DNA of 64,000 nt from contig JAVTVX010000002.1 of the NCBI GenBank assembly GCA_033439265.1, positions 10,514,174 through 10,578,173 of the forward strand, read 5' to 3'. Position numbers and translations under genes: made by a program. The DNA comes from Dillenia suffruticosa. Lineage: Eukaryota > Streptophyta > Magnoliopsida > Dilleniales > Dilleniaceae. A model generated the notes under the pieces. The model was not told the DNA's origin, did no database searches, and was given only the letters and a program-made list of their open reading frames with translations. Shown one piece after another: positions 11,901-23,605 of the stretch (positions are counted from its first letter, which is position 1; each line of letters starts with the position of its first letter).

Positions 11901-14900
11901 GCCATGGGGTTAAAGATACATGGCTGCCAAGCACACGACATGTAGGCTGTTAGCAGCTTAGATTGAAAGGTTGTGGCTTGTCATGGTACCATGGTTTGTT
12001 ATGGTACCAGGTATGGGTACAGGTACATTGTGCATTAACTTCCTCGGTTCACAATATGTGAGCGGTAGGCTTAGTTAGATACTTAAAGACTTAATTTTAG
12101 TGGTAGTTTGATCTCACTCAAGCACTTCATATATTCTTATGTGTGGTTTTGATTGATAAGTATGTGCAAAATAAATTTTGTTCACTACCAAAACAAATAA
12201 AATAAATTTTATTCACTGCTAAAATAAATAACGAAGAGAAAAAGAATTATTTGCATCTCATGAATTAAGAAAAATTGTTTCTATTAATATGGTTTGCACT
12301 TTGTCAACTTTTTAAGCGTATATTAAGTTTGGAACACCGATTTAGTAAACTAATGCATTGTATTATCATGTTTTTAATTGGACGATCTAGATCACACACT
12401 GCTACTAGGTAAATCAATTCCAGTAACAATAGTCTAAAATAACTTGGTGCAAGACACAAACTTATTGGAGGACCAAAGCATCACCCTCTACTAGAAGAAA
12501 GGTGAGACTGGATCCAAGTAATGCCCTCAACCTTAATGAGTACTCCTTACATTAGGGCCTCTAGATGTGGGACAAAAATTGATGGCTGGAATCTATGCCC
12601 AAAAAAAGAGTGTCATCATCCCACCTTTCGAGTGCACGCCAAAAGAATGCCAAAATATCCAAGACATGCAACATGTCATAAAATCCGGTGGAAATGGCAA
12701 TCGTTGAGGAGGGTTACTTGTTAAAGTCAGCTCTTCATGTGGTGCTATAAACCCCACACTGGTGGTACCTTAAGTCTCAAAAGCATAGTTATTAAACCCG
12801 ACCCGCACACTGACCCGTGTGTCCTGAAATTTATAGCTCAACCGATTGAGCGTTGATTATAAAATATAAAAATATATATAATTATATTTTTTAAATATAA
12901 AATATCAATCACATAATATTTATAAAAGGTAACATAATCATATAATAAAAATTAAGAGCTCATAAATTCACATTTTCATTGTCTCAAAATAGAAAATAAA
13001 AAAACAGTAAATAAAACATAAACAATAAGCATAAAACAAAATTACCCATTTCCTTTAAACAATAAACACGGGTCACGAGTGGTGACCAAACATCGGAGAG
13101 AGAAGTCAAGAAGAGGAGTTTTTTTCCTATTTTCAATTTATCCCTAAATTAAAATTACTTTAAAATTTAAAATGGAGTTGAAATAGTTTTTTACCTTTAA
13201 AAACAAAACTTGCAGGGTCGACCCACTATTGACCCGCAGATTTTTATGGGTTGACTGCATAAATGGTCCAATTTATGAACTGACCTGTAAAATGTATCGG
13301 TCGAACGTCAATCCTGTCTGACCAGCAGGTCAGTCCAGTTTTAATAACTATGCTCAGAAGGCATCTCCTAAAGTTAAAGAACCAATAGCCTTCTAAATCT
13401 ACTTGGCTTTGAATACCCTCACGATGCTTACAAGGATCCAAACACCCTCCTTTGAAGAGACCTTCTCAATGATTTTCTTCCATCTCTCTTTAACACCCAA
13501 CTTCAGGACACAGAAGTTTAATATTCGTCTCAGCTCCCTCTCACCCAATCACTGTCCATTCATTCATTCACAAGATTGGTCCTTTCTCACCATGAGACTT
13601 TTATTTAGCACATATCAAACAAGAGCATTCGACTCCCACATACTCGGCTTCAATTTAATAATCTTCGGAATAATAGACTTCACTATTTAGGAGCACATTA
13701 GGCAACTTTAAAAGCTCTGCTCCACTAGAAATTCCAACTCATCTACCTTAAGGTCAAAATCTATAAGCCACGGCAACATTGGCATCACGTCAACCACCCC
13801 ATAGATATCCCACCTCAATAAACCCAAACAGAGGACACTTGATCACCTTGTCAAAATCCCCACATAGCTACCTCAAGGACCTTACATTAGCCATACAAAG
13901 CCAAGCAAGACAAGTTACCTAGTGGAAGAGTATACCCTCTACAATTTTTCCCTCACACTTAGATAACTGAAATAATTATTTAGAGAGAGAGAGAGATCCT
14001 CCTATCTATCTGCGCTCTTCCAAGATCCTGCAACACTAACTCAACCACCAAGAGAAATAAAAGGGAAAGGAAAATAAAGTCAATTATTAGAACACAAGCA
14101 CACACATGGAAAGAAGAAGAAGAAGAAGAAGAAGAAACAAATGAAATAAGATTATTTTTAAGGTGCAACATTAGAAGCAATAACTAAAACCTTCATTTGT
14201 CCCCAATTGCTTGATAGAGGGTTTCTCCTTTGCTTTGACGACAGCCAGCCACCACTTAAGTCAAGACCCTTCATGGTGTGACCAAAATGCAAATAGTTTT
14301 TAATTCCACCTTTACAATACTCTCCAAAAAATTTGTAGGAAGGTCGTGACACATTCAACATAAAGCCCATGACAGCTTTATCTTGTAATGTTGCCACCTT
14401 ACCATTGCACCAAAGCCCTGGCCCACCCTCCAAGACTGATTATGAAAACAAAGTATACATCATCAGTTCAATTCTAGGATACCTTCCTTTTTGATTCATT
14501 GTACACAGTATGCTAAAACTCACATTTGTTGATGGAAAAGCAAGGGCACAAACTCATTCTGTGATTAGCATTCGGGTCTACATACGGCACAGCTCATAAA
14601 AAAAAAATATTAGGCATTTTGCTTAACTCCTAAAGCAATCTATAACTGTTAAATTCTTTGAAAATGAAGCCAAAAGCGGAAAAACATAATTATATACCTG
14701 TTGCAGCAATGCAATCCTCTGATTGGTGGCGGCCATAACAACAGCGCAAAAGGGATATCGCGAAGCTTTCAAGCTATTACTCATCTTAAAACCTTCACTA
14801 GCACGAATACACCCACCCCACGACACGAAATTCTCGTTCACAAAAGCCGCAAGTGCTTCAGAACACAAAGTCCTCTCACAAAACAAAGGAGTATCAGGAT

Positions 14901-15510
14901 GATCAGGCGAATGCAAATACACAAACAACAACCTGAAAGCATTTCTTGACCTCTGCAAAGCATCCATAAACCCTTCCCCGACAAAATTAGGTCTAATCTC
15001 TCCAAATTCCCTCTCAAAAGACGCCACAAAATCTCGCGCCTCTAATGCCGAAGCCGAGACCGAAACCAACGGAGACGGTGGATCATTGTTGTTCCTTCCC
15101 GAACCTAGTCCGACCATACTAAATGAATACGAGAGAACCCCACCAGCAACCCATAATCCAAGCCCGACAGCACCAGATATTAACCCTAGACTGCCTGAAA
15201 TTACGGAAATTGGAAGAGTGATGAGTTTCCACGCCAAACCGGGAGCGGCAACTGAGTCGGAGAGTTGATTTGAATCCGAGTCGGACCGCCCACTGCTTCC
15301 TGCGACGTCGGTAGCAGTGGTAGTGTTGGCGGAGGCGGAGGGAGCAGCGGCTGTAGTTTCTAAAGGAGGAGGAGAGTTTGTGGAAGTGAAGGAGGCGATA
15401 GCGAGTTCGAGATCCCAGCCATGAGCGGAGAGGATTTCAGTGCAGAGAACTGGATCTTCGAGGCCGGTGATCGCTTGGAAATACGCTAATTTGTCGTTCG
15501 AATCAACCAT
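8917..15510 (-). CDS. PUX10: PUX10-like plant UBX-domain protein (4 exons, 472 aa)
   Basis: Exons: 15510-14698, 9891-9721, 9601-9398, 9147-8917 (TGA stop). All introns are phase 0 and GT-AG, giving 1419 nt; Arabidopsis PUX10 is 480 aa. Domains in order: an N-terminal UBA-like domain (about 5-43, YFQAITGLED, HGWDLELAIASF); a hydrophobic hairpin at about 92-135 (LPISVISGSLGLISGAVG); a UAS thioredoxin-like domain at about 163-310 (LLFVYLHSPDHPDTPLFC, NENFVSWGG, SRYPFCAVV); an Arg/Glu-rich coiled coil at about 315-385; and a C-terminal UBX domain at about 397-471 (VRFPTGERKERRF, NFPRVVYG, ending ASLFVELNS). In the family, the hairpin anchors the protein to lipid droplets or ER, and the UBX domain recruits the AAA ATPase CDC48 to extract ubiquitinated oleosins. 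Intron 1 is unusually long (4806 bases, 9892-14697) and holds a MITE and GAA repeats. Confidence 0.95.
11713..11767. repeat. (GAA)n trinucleotide repeat in PUX10 intron 1
   Basis: About 17 GAA units on the plus strand (TTC in the PUX10 transcript). It creates artificial Arg-, Lys-, Ser- or Phe-rich open frames that are not genes. Confidence 0.95.
12784..13352. mobile_element. hAT-type MITE, 569 bp, within PUX10 intron 1
   Basis: The left end reads catagttattaaaccc and the right end tttaataactatg, so the termini form a 13-base inverted repeat (catagttattaaa). The flanks are ctcaaaag (12776-12783) and ctcagaag (13353-13360), an 8-bp target duplication with one mismatch, which is typical of hAT elements. 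The interior is AT-rich, with gaccc-type motifs near both ends, and has no coding capacity. It resembles the element at 33319-33801 in termini and duplication length. Confidence 0.75.
14105..14136. repeat. second (GAA)n repeat in PUX10 intron 1
   Basis: About 8-9 GAA units, 560 bases from exon 1 of PUX10. Between it and the exon, a 91-codon minus-strand open frame (14158-14433) has no family match that I recognise. Confidence 0.85.
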
Positions 15511-16226
15511 TGCTGTTTTAAATTTCTGAAAATTAGGGTTTCTGGTATTCGATTCTCGATAGATTCACCGGAAGGGACGAATTTGGTGACACAACGAAAT
15601 TGTGAATTTGTCACGTAAATTGGGAAGAGATAAATGCCCATAACTGCCCCAGGAATTACCAAAATGGCCATCTATCCTTTGTTTGTCGTGCATGCGGTCG
15701 TCGGTTAAAGAAAAAAAGCGCCAAGTTTACCCCAAGGTTATTGGGCAAATTGCATTGCTAACAATGTAATAGAATACGAAAACCAGAATCCTTCGCAGTT
15801 TTTGATCCTTAATTTAAGCAAACACTTTTGAATCCCCAAAAAACGAAACACAATTGACATTCCCAGCTTCGTACGAAAACCAGAATCCTTCGCAGTTTTT
15901 GAGCCTTAATTTACACAAACTCTTTTGAATCCCCAAAAAAAACAACACAATTGACATTCCCAACTTCGTCTCCCTCCCAACCTCTTTGGGCTTCAATGGT
16001 TAAATAACTTAGCTTCCGCGAATGGTCAAACTAAGACATAAGAGCAACTACAAACAACAGAGGAGTTTTGTACATGATATTTCACTGGAAAATGAAATTT
16101 TATGGTATGTTACCTAAAAGCATGTAAGCAACATATACAATCACCAATTATACTTGTATAGCAACTAGACTCTAAGTTGATGTAAGATGCACCTCTTATT
16201 TAAAAAGGACAAAAGAAGAAGCATAC
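15511..16226. other. upstream (promoter) region of PUX10
   Basis: No gene is seen. Two imperfect direct repeats of about 75 bases (15777-15856 and 15871-15945) share gaaaaccagaatccttcgca, then ttttgaatccccaaaaaa and acacaattgacattccca. They lie 270-440 bases before the PUX10 ATG. No clear TATA box was found. Confidence 0.5.
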
Positions 16227-17089
16227 CTTGTAACATGATAGGGAACAATATCGCAAGTTGCAGCGAGTACATATATATTGTGAAAACTGCTTTTTGGCAT
16301 CTGCAGAGTGAAATTGAGGGAAATTAGGAAACCCATTTATGCCAATGACTTTTACTTGAATTTTGCACTACATTTACTAGTAAAATTGTGATCTTTAATT
16401 CAATGCTTTGCATGCCACCTAAAGATTAATTCCAAAAGAAAAAAAAAAAAATTGCCCCACTAATTTTGCCCCGATAAACTCTTTCCATGTAATTTCTACA
16501 TGTCAGATTTGCGTCCCATATGGTAGTCAAATGGCCTCTGGAAAAAAGAGAAGGAGTCGCCCCATAAAATTTTATATGTATTAATTGTAAAAATTATAAT
16601 CCCAAATTTTGTTGGTCCCTTCTAGCTTCATGCTACTCTGTTACATATGACTATCAAAAGTTCAACATACCCAGACCTAATCTGACTAAAAATCAACAAA
16701 ACACTATTGACTCATCTAGCAGAGATTGCCCCTTTAAACACTAGGAGGTAACAATAACAGATATAGGCACGATTAACTACTTTGACATGTTTGGACTCAA
16801 AGGGTTAAATGATTTAGGGCCAAGCTTGAGAGGAACAGGTAAGCCCAAGCTTTCACCAGATTGAACATGAAATCCTAAAATCTTTAGGCAGAGTATTGAA
16901 AAGATAGAGTCAGACACAAAAACAAACACCTTATGCACAGTCAATATTGTAGAGCACTAGATTTACAACCAGAGCAAGAAAGAGAGGCCTACACTCGGAA
17001 AATAATAGGGAAGGAGTATTGAACGGAGAAGACGAAGTGGATGGATTTTCTGCTGTCAGATTTGAATTCTCCTCCACGGCTTCCTCCGT
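16227..17089 (-). pseudogene. 5' fragment of a ZNHIT2-like HIT zinc-finger gene
   Basis: Two exon-like blocks remain. Block 1 (17089-16993) encodes TEEAVEENSNLTAENPSTSS in the frame where a start Met would be expected, but the first codon is ACG instead of ATG. Block 2 (16300-16227) starts after tctgcag, encodes AKKQFSQYICTRCNLRYCSL then SCYK, and ends at gtatgc. This is the core of the HIT zinc finger (CxxC...YCS..CYK), in the form with KQFSQY as in ZNHIT2-type proteins. The first CxxC of the finger should span the exon junction, but the frame is broken there: a block-1 frame shift turns the expected Ile-Ile-Cys stretch into other residues, and an extra A in block 2 (five instead of four) shifts it again. 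I found no downstream exons (the His/Cys end of the finger and the long C-terminal part) between 16226 and PUX10. In the family, such proteins help assemble R2TP/snoRNP complexes; this copy is probably dead. Confidence 0.6.
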
Positions 17090-18004
17090 TCAGAATACAA
17101 ATTCGAAAGTCGAAAAGCCCAGAAAACCGCAGACAGGAGAACGACTGCCACGAAAACGACGTCGTTCAGATTTACCAAGGGTTTTGACTCGGTCGGTTCG
17201 GTTTGGCAGGAGTTCACTTTTGCAAGAGGAGAGAGTTAAATTTCAATTTCTCCTCTCATTTTTCCTTTTGTTTCGAAAAAGAAAAATCTCTCTCAATATT
17301 TAAATGTACACCACTTGCTTCTCATTTTTCTCATCTAAAAACATAAGGACGATGACTAGCAAAATAAATAAAAGCACTAAAATAACAAAAATATTTCATC
17401 ATTTCATTTCTGCGCATTTAAAAATAAATTTCACTATTATACTGTAAAAAGATGCATTATAGGAATACTGTATTGCCCATGGAAAAACCATTACCTAAAA
17501 AAGTTCATTTAAGGCTTTTTTTTATTGAAAAGAAGAGGAGGAAAGTTTTCAAGATTTGGATAACAACACATTTTTACACCCATATTTACTCATGTTGCAT
17601 GGACATTTTTAACAATTTATGCTCGACATGTATCCCCGGTGAATCTATTGTTTCTTCAAGGAAGTCAACAATGATAGCCCCATTGAATACTTTAGAAACA
17701 TATCTATTATTAAAGAAGGTCTCGAGTTTGAGTCGGAATGAAAAGATAGACACTATTCCCCGAAATGAACTTCACATGGCTCGAGTTGGAGTAATTGGAT
17801 AAATTAGAGACCGATTGGTTAATAAAAAAAAAATTGAATACACTGAAACATGAATATGGTTTTTCATTATTCAACATTATCCCTCGTGGGGTAATTCTCA
17901 TAATTCCTCTTTACTTCTATTTCCCTCCCTTTACAGATGAACTCCCTTTAAAAACTTTACAACAACTCCAATTCCTTGTGTAGGTCTACCGCCCACATAT
18001 CTAC
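17090..18004. other. intergenic, ALMT 3' flank side
   Basis: It holds the motif aacgacgtcgttc at about 17155-17170, a palindrome around gacgtc that is common in dicot upstream regions. A 116-codon plus-strand open frame (17452-17802) has no recognisable domain and AT-rich composition; I do not support it as a gene. The 3'UTR of ALMT probably lies at about 17900-18004. Confidence 0.5.
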
Positions 18005-19873
18005 TTATTGTTGTGTAGGTTGAATTTGTTTGATCTTTTCATTTTCTGCAGGCTTGAAATCAGCTAACTTTGCAAGTTCATCAACTGCATGAACGATGCC
18101 TTCAATTCTCACAGAAACTTCGATCAGTAAGGATGCAAAAGATGCAAGTGGGATGATCTCCACCAGAGATACCGCAGTCCTTGTTGTTGAGATCCTTTCT
18201 TTTTGCTCATTTTCTGCACTCTGCTGCACTTTTGAAGTATCCGGTTGACTAACAAGTGACTGAGGGAGAGATTTCAGTTCCTTTTGAAGGTCTTTCACTG
18301 AACTCTTCAATTCTTCTACTGAGAAATCCATTTTCGTTGATTTTTTCATTGTCTTTAGGGACATCGCTAGCTCTTTTGTGACACTCGAACAACTAGAGCT
18401 TACTCTCAAACATATGTTGCTTAGTTGCTTCTTTAAGAACTCAGGTGCCTGCAAATTAAAATAGCAAAGGTTAATCGTGATGTCGTATCCATCGGCTGTT
18501 AATATGGTTACTATGTTTAGTGACCCACCTGATTTTCAGAAGAAATGCAAGTATTTAGGGCCTCTATACAACAAGCACAATGTCGAATAGATGCCCCAAT
18601 CTTGAGGTACTGCCTCCATGGATGCTGAAAATTGAAGCGTCCATGTGCAGGCTCCCATCTAGTGAAATTGGCCTGCGAAAGGGAAAAACTTTAGTCCAAT
18701 TTCATTCATTATCATTCATGGTCAGCAATATTTCACCAATACATACCATAGAATCTTCGGTTGCTTTTGAATTTAGCACAGACTTGTAGCCTTGCAAATC
18801 TTTGTTGTCAATGGCCATATTGTCACTATCATCATTGAAGTACAGGGCCACACAAGCTGAAACAATCAGAAAATGATTTTAACATAGGCGCATTTAGAAG
18901 TACTGAGAGATATGCATTAAGGCATATACCTTGCAAGGAATTGGCAAGCTTGTCCAAGTTTTGAGCATTAAGGAGGTGAAGTTTCTCACCAGCCCAAACA
19001 GGGCACACAAGCATGCTTATAAGGATGCAGAAGGAAGTTCCTATAATGATAGTAGATAACCTATGATATGCCATAGTAAGGAGCTTCTCCACCCGATAAC
19101 CAGATACAGAAACCAAGCTGAAGGTGAGGATGAAGATCAAAGCACCATAGTCAAATCGATCTTTCACAGATGGAATGAACCTAGAGAAGGTTGTTGCAGA
19201 TGCTGAAAGAACATAATTCTTTTAGTAAGAAAACTTGCATAAAGCTTGGAAAAAGTGTGGGGCAAGGGCGTACGTACCTAACAAGAATATTGAGGCTCCC
19301 ATTATAATTGGCTCAAACTTCTCTCCTGATTGAGAAGCAATCCAGTGAATCCCCAGAGCAAGAGCACCAGCAAGAAACGTTCCAGTCACTCTGTTGAGGG
19401 ACTTATAGATCGTGGCACCTGATCACAATTAGCAAGTCAAGATTATATTCTTCTTAACTATATAACCTACATGATTCTATGCTTTTGCCTGCGCTGTTGA
19501 GTAGGTAAAATAGTAAGAACTTACCTGCAGTACTTTCGAAGACAACCACAACAGTCATGATAGCCCACATGGCATTTCTGCCAACGCCTTCATACAAAGG
19601 TCTCATGTAGTAGAAGAGTGATACTACAGTGAGAGCCATCCCCACTTTGAGACAATGAATCACTTTTTTCCGGTCATCAATGGCAAGATCCCAAGCTTTC
19701 TTTAAGAAATTCCATATTTTCCAAACTAAGCCAAATACCAAACACTTTATACCAAAAACAACTCTGCCTACAAGACCATTCACTGGTGTCAAAATTTCAG
19801 ACGACCCATCAGGTAAATTTATCCTCCACTCCGCACTACAATTGACTGCCATTTCCTTCTCAGAAGCAACCAT
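18005..19873 (-). CDS. ALMT: aluminium-activated malate transporter family anion channel, ALMT10/ALMT2-like (6 exons, 486 aa)
   Basis: Exons: 19873-19525, 19418-19278, 19202-18930, 18856-18747, 18672-18529, 18448-18005 (TAA). All junctions are GT-AG and the 1461-nt CDS stays in frame; family members are about 450-550 aa. The N-terminal half holds about six membrane segments. ALMT signatures include [20 protein letters not shown] (residues 70-89), [58 protein letters not shown] and [11 protein letters not shown]. The conserved [14 protein letters not shown] and [13 protein letters not shown] lie at the start of the soluble C-terminal half, which is helical and Lys/Glu-rich. In the family, these are malate/anion channels of plasma membrane or tonoplast that serve aluminium tolerance, guard cells or ion balance. 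Subcellular site and substrate cannot be read from sequence alone. The N-terminus ([17 protein letters not shown]) suggests the ALMT10/ALMT2 side of the family, which is an inference. Confidence 0.94.
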
Positions 19874-19993
19874 TTTCGTGAAAGTCTGAAAATTTTGGCT
19901 GTCTATTTGAAGTTTGTTTTAAAGAGATGGTCTCTCTTTTAAAGTAGCCAATGCTTTTGCTGTTGGAAGCTGAAAGTCTTGGTGAGAAATGAA

Positions 19994-20003
19994 CCTTATA
20001 TAG
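19994..20003 (-). promoter_or_regulatory. TATA box of the ALMT gene
   Basis: The minus strand reads ctatataagg, a strong plant TATA match, 121-130 bases before the ALMT ATG. It predicts a transcription start near 19965 and a leader of about 90 bases. Confidence 0.6.
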
Positions 20004-20484
20004 TGAAGGACATGTTGTTGTGCACGTAGTCCTTCGTTTGATACGCACAATTACATCAGGTTCATTGACAGCTTTTTTGTCGGTTTTGGGTAGGTATGCT
20101 TAGATATTATAGGGGAAAAAATTTGGCCATTGGCTCTCCTCCCCCTGTCTCTCTAGTGTATATAAGTTGCCTGGCTGATCAAACTCTCCGCCAGCTGGTT
20201 ATCAAACAAACACGCGTTTGTTATGAGGAAAATGTTTTATCTTGGCTGCCTAAAAATCCATCACATGCACCTTCAAGGTCCTCTATTATCTTAAAACTCT
20301 GGATTTTAGGTCATGACATGCAACATTGTGGTTAGTAATGTTAGATTAGATTTTCTAGTGGGAATATACATCATACACTATATCCGATAGATAAGATAAT
20401 TAGGAAATGCTTACTAAGCTTTTTATCTTTTGATATTTATGTTTTTGGAGCAAAGATATATTATTTAGTCTCCACGGTAATTTT

Positions 20485-20580
20485 ATATGGACAAAGTAAG
20501 TCAAAGACTAAATAGACCCAAATCCTACATAATGACCCATATAACTAAGAAGTTGAACTTTTCAAATTTGAATCATTTTG
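20485..20580. repeat. dispersed repeat, copy A (related to 47177-47272)
   Basis: This stretch, around the shared block ccaaatcctacat and ttttcaaatttg, matches a segment in intron 1 of the ORMDL gene over about 95 bases with substitutions. It adjoins the left LTR copy and may be part of an older element. Confidence 0.5.
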
Positions 20581-20664
20581 AATCATTTTAAAATATATTA
20601 AGATATACCATCGCATAAAATATAGTTGATTTAATGTTTGTATATGGTAGAACAAATTACCAAT

Positions 20665-22086
20665 TGATATTAACAAAATAATTAATGAACAAATAGAAAA
20701 TATAAGATAATCATAAGATAAATCAGAGCAATTATGCAAAGGATGAAAAATTGAACAGTAATACTCTTTCATTAGCACGTGGGCACGTTGATTGCAAGGA
20801 GCCAACATAAGATTTTGAAAATTTATTGCAGTAAAAAATTTTCTTTCCAATTGCATATTCAAGAGGAAATTGGGATGAAATTAAAAATATTGAAAATTTT
20901 ATTTTATTACTGATATTTAAAAAAATGAATTTTTGAAAATGTAAATCTCAAACTATTTTATTTTTTAGAAACTTTTCTTTTATTTGAAATTTCTAGGGTT
21001 TAGGGGATTTGAATAATTTTTCCTAAGATAAAAATAGGAAAAACTTTACCTTATTTTAGGGTTACTATTCCTATATATAGAAGTGTTTCATATTGTTAGG
21101 AGATGAGGCAACCCAAAAGGGGGGCAGTCGGCGGCCTGCAATGGGTTTAGGTACATTCTTTTTATTCTTAACTTTGGAAAGATGCACGTATTTTGGGAAA
21201 AGACAACAACAGTCGAGAAACATTTTCAACCATGTAGCCCAAGCATTTTCTTTCCATTTTTATTTATTTTAATGAGTTTTCTTTTTTTCATATTTTATTT
21301 TTAATTTAATTTTCTAATCGAAAGTTTTTTAAAATTTTGATTTTCAATGATTGTGAAATCTAATTGTGCATATTAATTTAATATATTATAAGTATTTATT
21401 TAATTCATGTACTTCGTGAATTATAATTTTATAAGGTTTATTGAATAGTGATCAATATTAGTTTTAAAATAATTTACAACTAATTAAAATAACAAATATA
21501 TAATTGTTTGTTAGTTTTAATCTAGTGGTAAATGGCCTCAGTGTCATGGAATTGATTAATCTAATTTCAGCAATTCCGTTGTGTGTTTGCCACTTAAAAT
21601 TGGATCTCTCTCGATTTTAATACTATCGAAACTTTAAATTCTAAAAATTTCTCTAAAATTATCTTTCGATTAAAAAAATAGTTAAAGCGTTTCTCTTAAT
21701 TATCGACAAAATAAAGAGAGATTGGTTATTTGACATTCGTTGAGTGACTATAACCAATTTATCTATAGTGGTTGAAATTTTACGGTAGATCGATCATCAA
21801 TCACATAAAAATAAGGTAGAAATAATTTTTTTGATTAGATTTTATTCTCATCGTCATTTTCTTTATTTTAGTTGGTAATATTTAATTTTTTTTTACTTTA
21901 GTTGATTTCATTGATTTATTTATTTTTACTAGTTTTAGATAATTTCTCAAACTCTCATATTTTTATTTTTCTTAAAAGAGATAAATTCGTCGTTTTCTAT
22001 GGATTCGACTTTACTCGCATTATACTCATATTATTTGAAGTACGAAAAATTTATAAATTTATTTTTTATTGGATTGACACCTACCA
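20665..22086 (+). repeat. left LTR of a decayed LTR retrotransposon
   Basis: This copy is about 1.42 kb and begins tgatat and ends acctacca (TG...CA). It aligns along its length with 23154-24582. Shared landmarks in order: atactctttcatta, gtaaaaaattttctttcc, aaggggggcag, tacattctttttattcttaac, tgggaaaag/tgggagaag, and ttttattctcatcg. Exact ends are uncertain by tens of bases because divergence is high. Confidence 0.7.
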
Positions 22087-22740
22087 AATTTTGGTTTGCT
22101 GGGGAACGGTGTTTAAGTAATTTATTTCTTTTAAGTTTTCTTTTCTCCTTGTTTTCAAAACTAGTCATTTGCACTGAACTTGTCGGAAGTTGTGAAGGAC
22201 ATACAAGAGAAGAACTTTAGACACAAAAATATGACTACCCAAAAGATTTTAAGAGAGTTATTATTCTCTGATTTTAATGAAAATTCTTTTTGGAGTGATT
22301 TTCTTGATATGACAGCAAATATACAACAGTTTGGTGGACAACATGATATTTCAAAAGGTGTCGATGGGATAAGTACTTCTCTCTTTGAACACAAGTTAGA
22401 TTCTCTAACTTACATGGTGAAAATGTTGGTTGTAAAATAAATACAACAAGTTAATGTATGTGGAATTTGCTCGAGTATACGTTATCCAACCAACATGTGT
22501 CATATCTTTCAAGAGAACTTTAACAAACAATTGAATATTGTTGGTGAATTTTCATGACAATTTAAAAAAAATACAATCCTTATTCAAATACCTACAACTA
22601 AGATTGGGGAGATTATTCGAATCTGAGTTACGAGGCTAGATCTCAAGGATTCCTACAGCAATCTTATGGAAGACCACCCATTCAATTATAGCAATCTCTG
22701 CAAATTTGAGCATTAGACCTTGAAAATCTTACAAGAAATA

Positions 22741-22870
22741 AGTACAAGTATTCAAATTCTCAGTATCCAAATGTCACAATTGGTAATGGCAATAAGTAAA
22801 ATCGAAGCTAATCAATGAAATTTGTCATCTCAAGTTAAGGTTTATCCAAGGGGGAATGAAAAGCTGAATT
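22741..22870 (+). pseudogene. gag remnant of the LTR retrotransposon
   Basis: The frame starting at 22741 has the gag C-terminal pattern described for the element, interrupted by TGA at 22816-22818. Upstream pieces (22180-22440) form an 86-codon open frame that could be earlier gag sequence, but I recognise no motif there. Confidence 0.5.
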
Positions 22871-23153
22871 TTTCATCAAAAACAAAGAAAAGGAAAACAA
22901 AAGAGAAACAATGTCTCTTGATGCCATACCAGAAAATGTAAGTGAGCTACCAAATAATTTGGATTCAAAACTAATTATTTTTCATCATTTTTCTTGTAAG
23001 TTGGCACATTCTAAGAAACAAGATGGTAAGAAGGAAATGGACTTCATTGTACATATTAATTTTGTACAAAATGAAGACCACCATTTCTATTTCATTGTGA
23101 TTTTGCTTTATTTTTTAATAAATATTATATTAATATTTATATTTTATGACATT

Positions 23154-23565
23154 TGATATGTTAAAATTGACAGATGAGATTTATTAAGAAAAGTGAAGAA
23201 AAATGAGTTAAATTGCATCAATTATACAAATGATAGAAAATTGGATAACAATACTCTTTCATTAGTACGTGGGAATATTGATTGCAATGAGACAATACAA
23301 GATTTTGAAGATTTAGTGTAGTAAAAAATTTTCTTTCCCAATTGCACATTCAAGAGAAAATTGAGATGAAATTGAAGATATTAAAATTTTTTATTCCATT
23401 TCTAATATTTAAGAAAATGAATTTTTGAAAATATAAATCTCAAATTATTATATTTTTGATACTTTTCTTTTATTTAAAATTTTTAGGTATTATCTTTTAG
23501 TGGATTTGAATAATTTTTCCTAAGATAAAAATAAGAAAAACTCTACCTTATTTAGGATTACCACT

Positions 23566-23605
<40 letters not shown>

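Noticed and set aside
11607-11934. Open frames rich in Arg, Ser or Phe on both strands
   Set aside because: They are simple readings of the (GAA)n tract in PUX10 intron 1.
14158-14433. 91-codon minus-strand frame in PUX10 intron 1 with fairly normal composition
   Set aside because: No family recognised. PUX10 exons 1 and 2 join directly in phase 0, with the conserved LLQQ-VEGPKSPEE junction, so it is not a PUX10 exon. Kept only as unexplained.
17452-17802. 116-codon plus-strand frame between the HIT-finger fragment and ALMT
   Set aside because: No recognisable motif, AT-rich codons and no flanking splice or promoter context.
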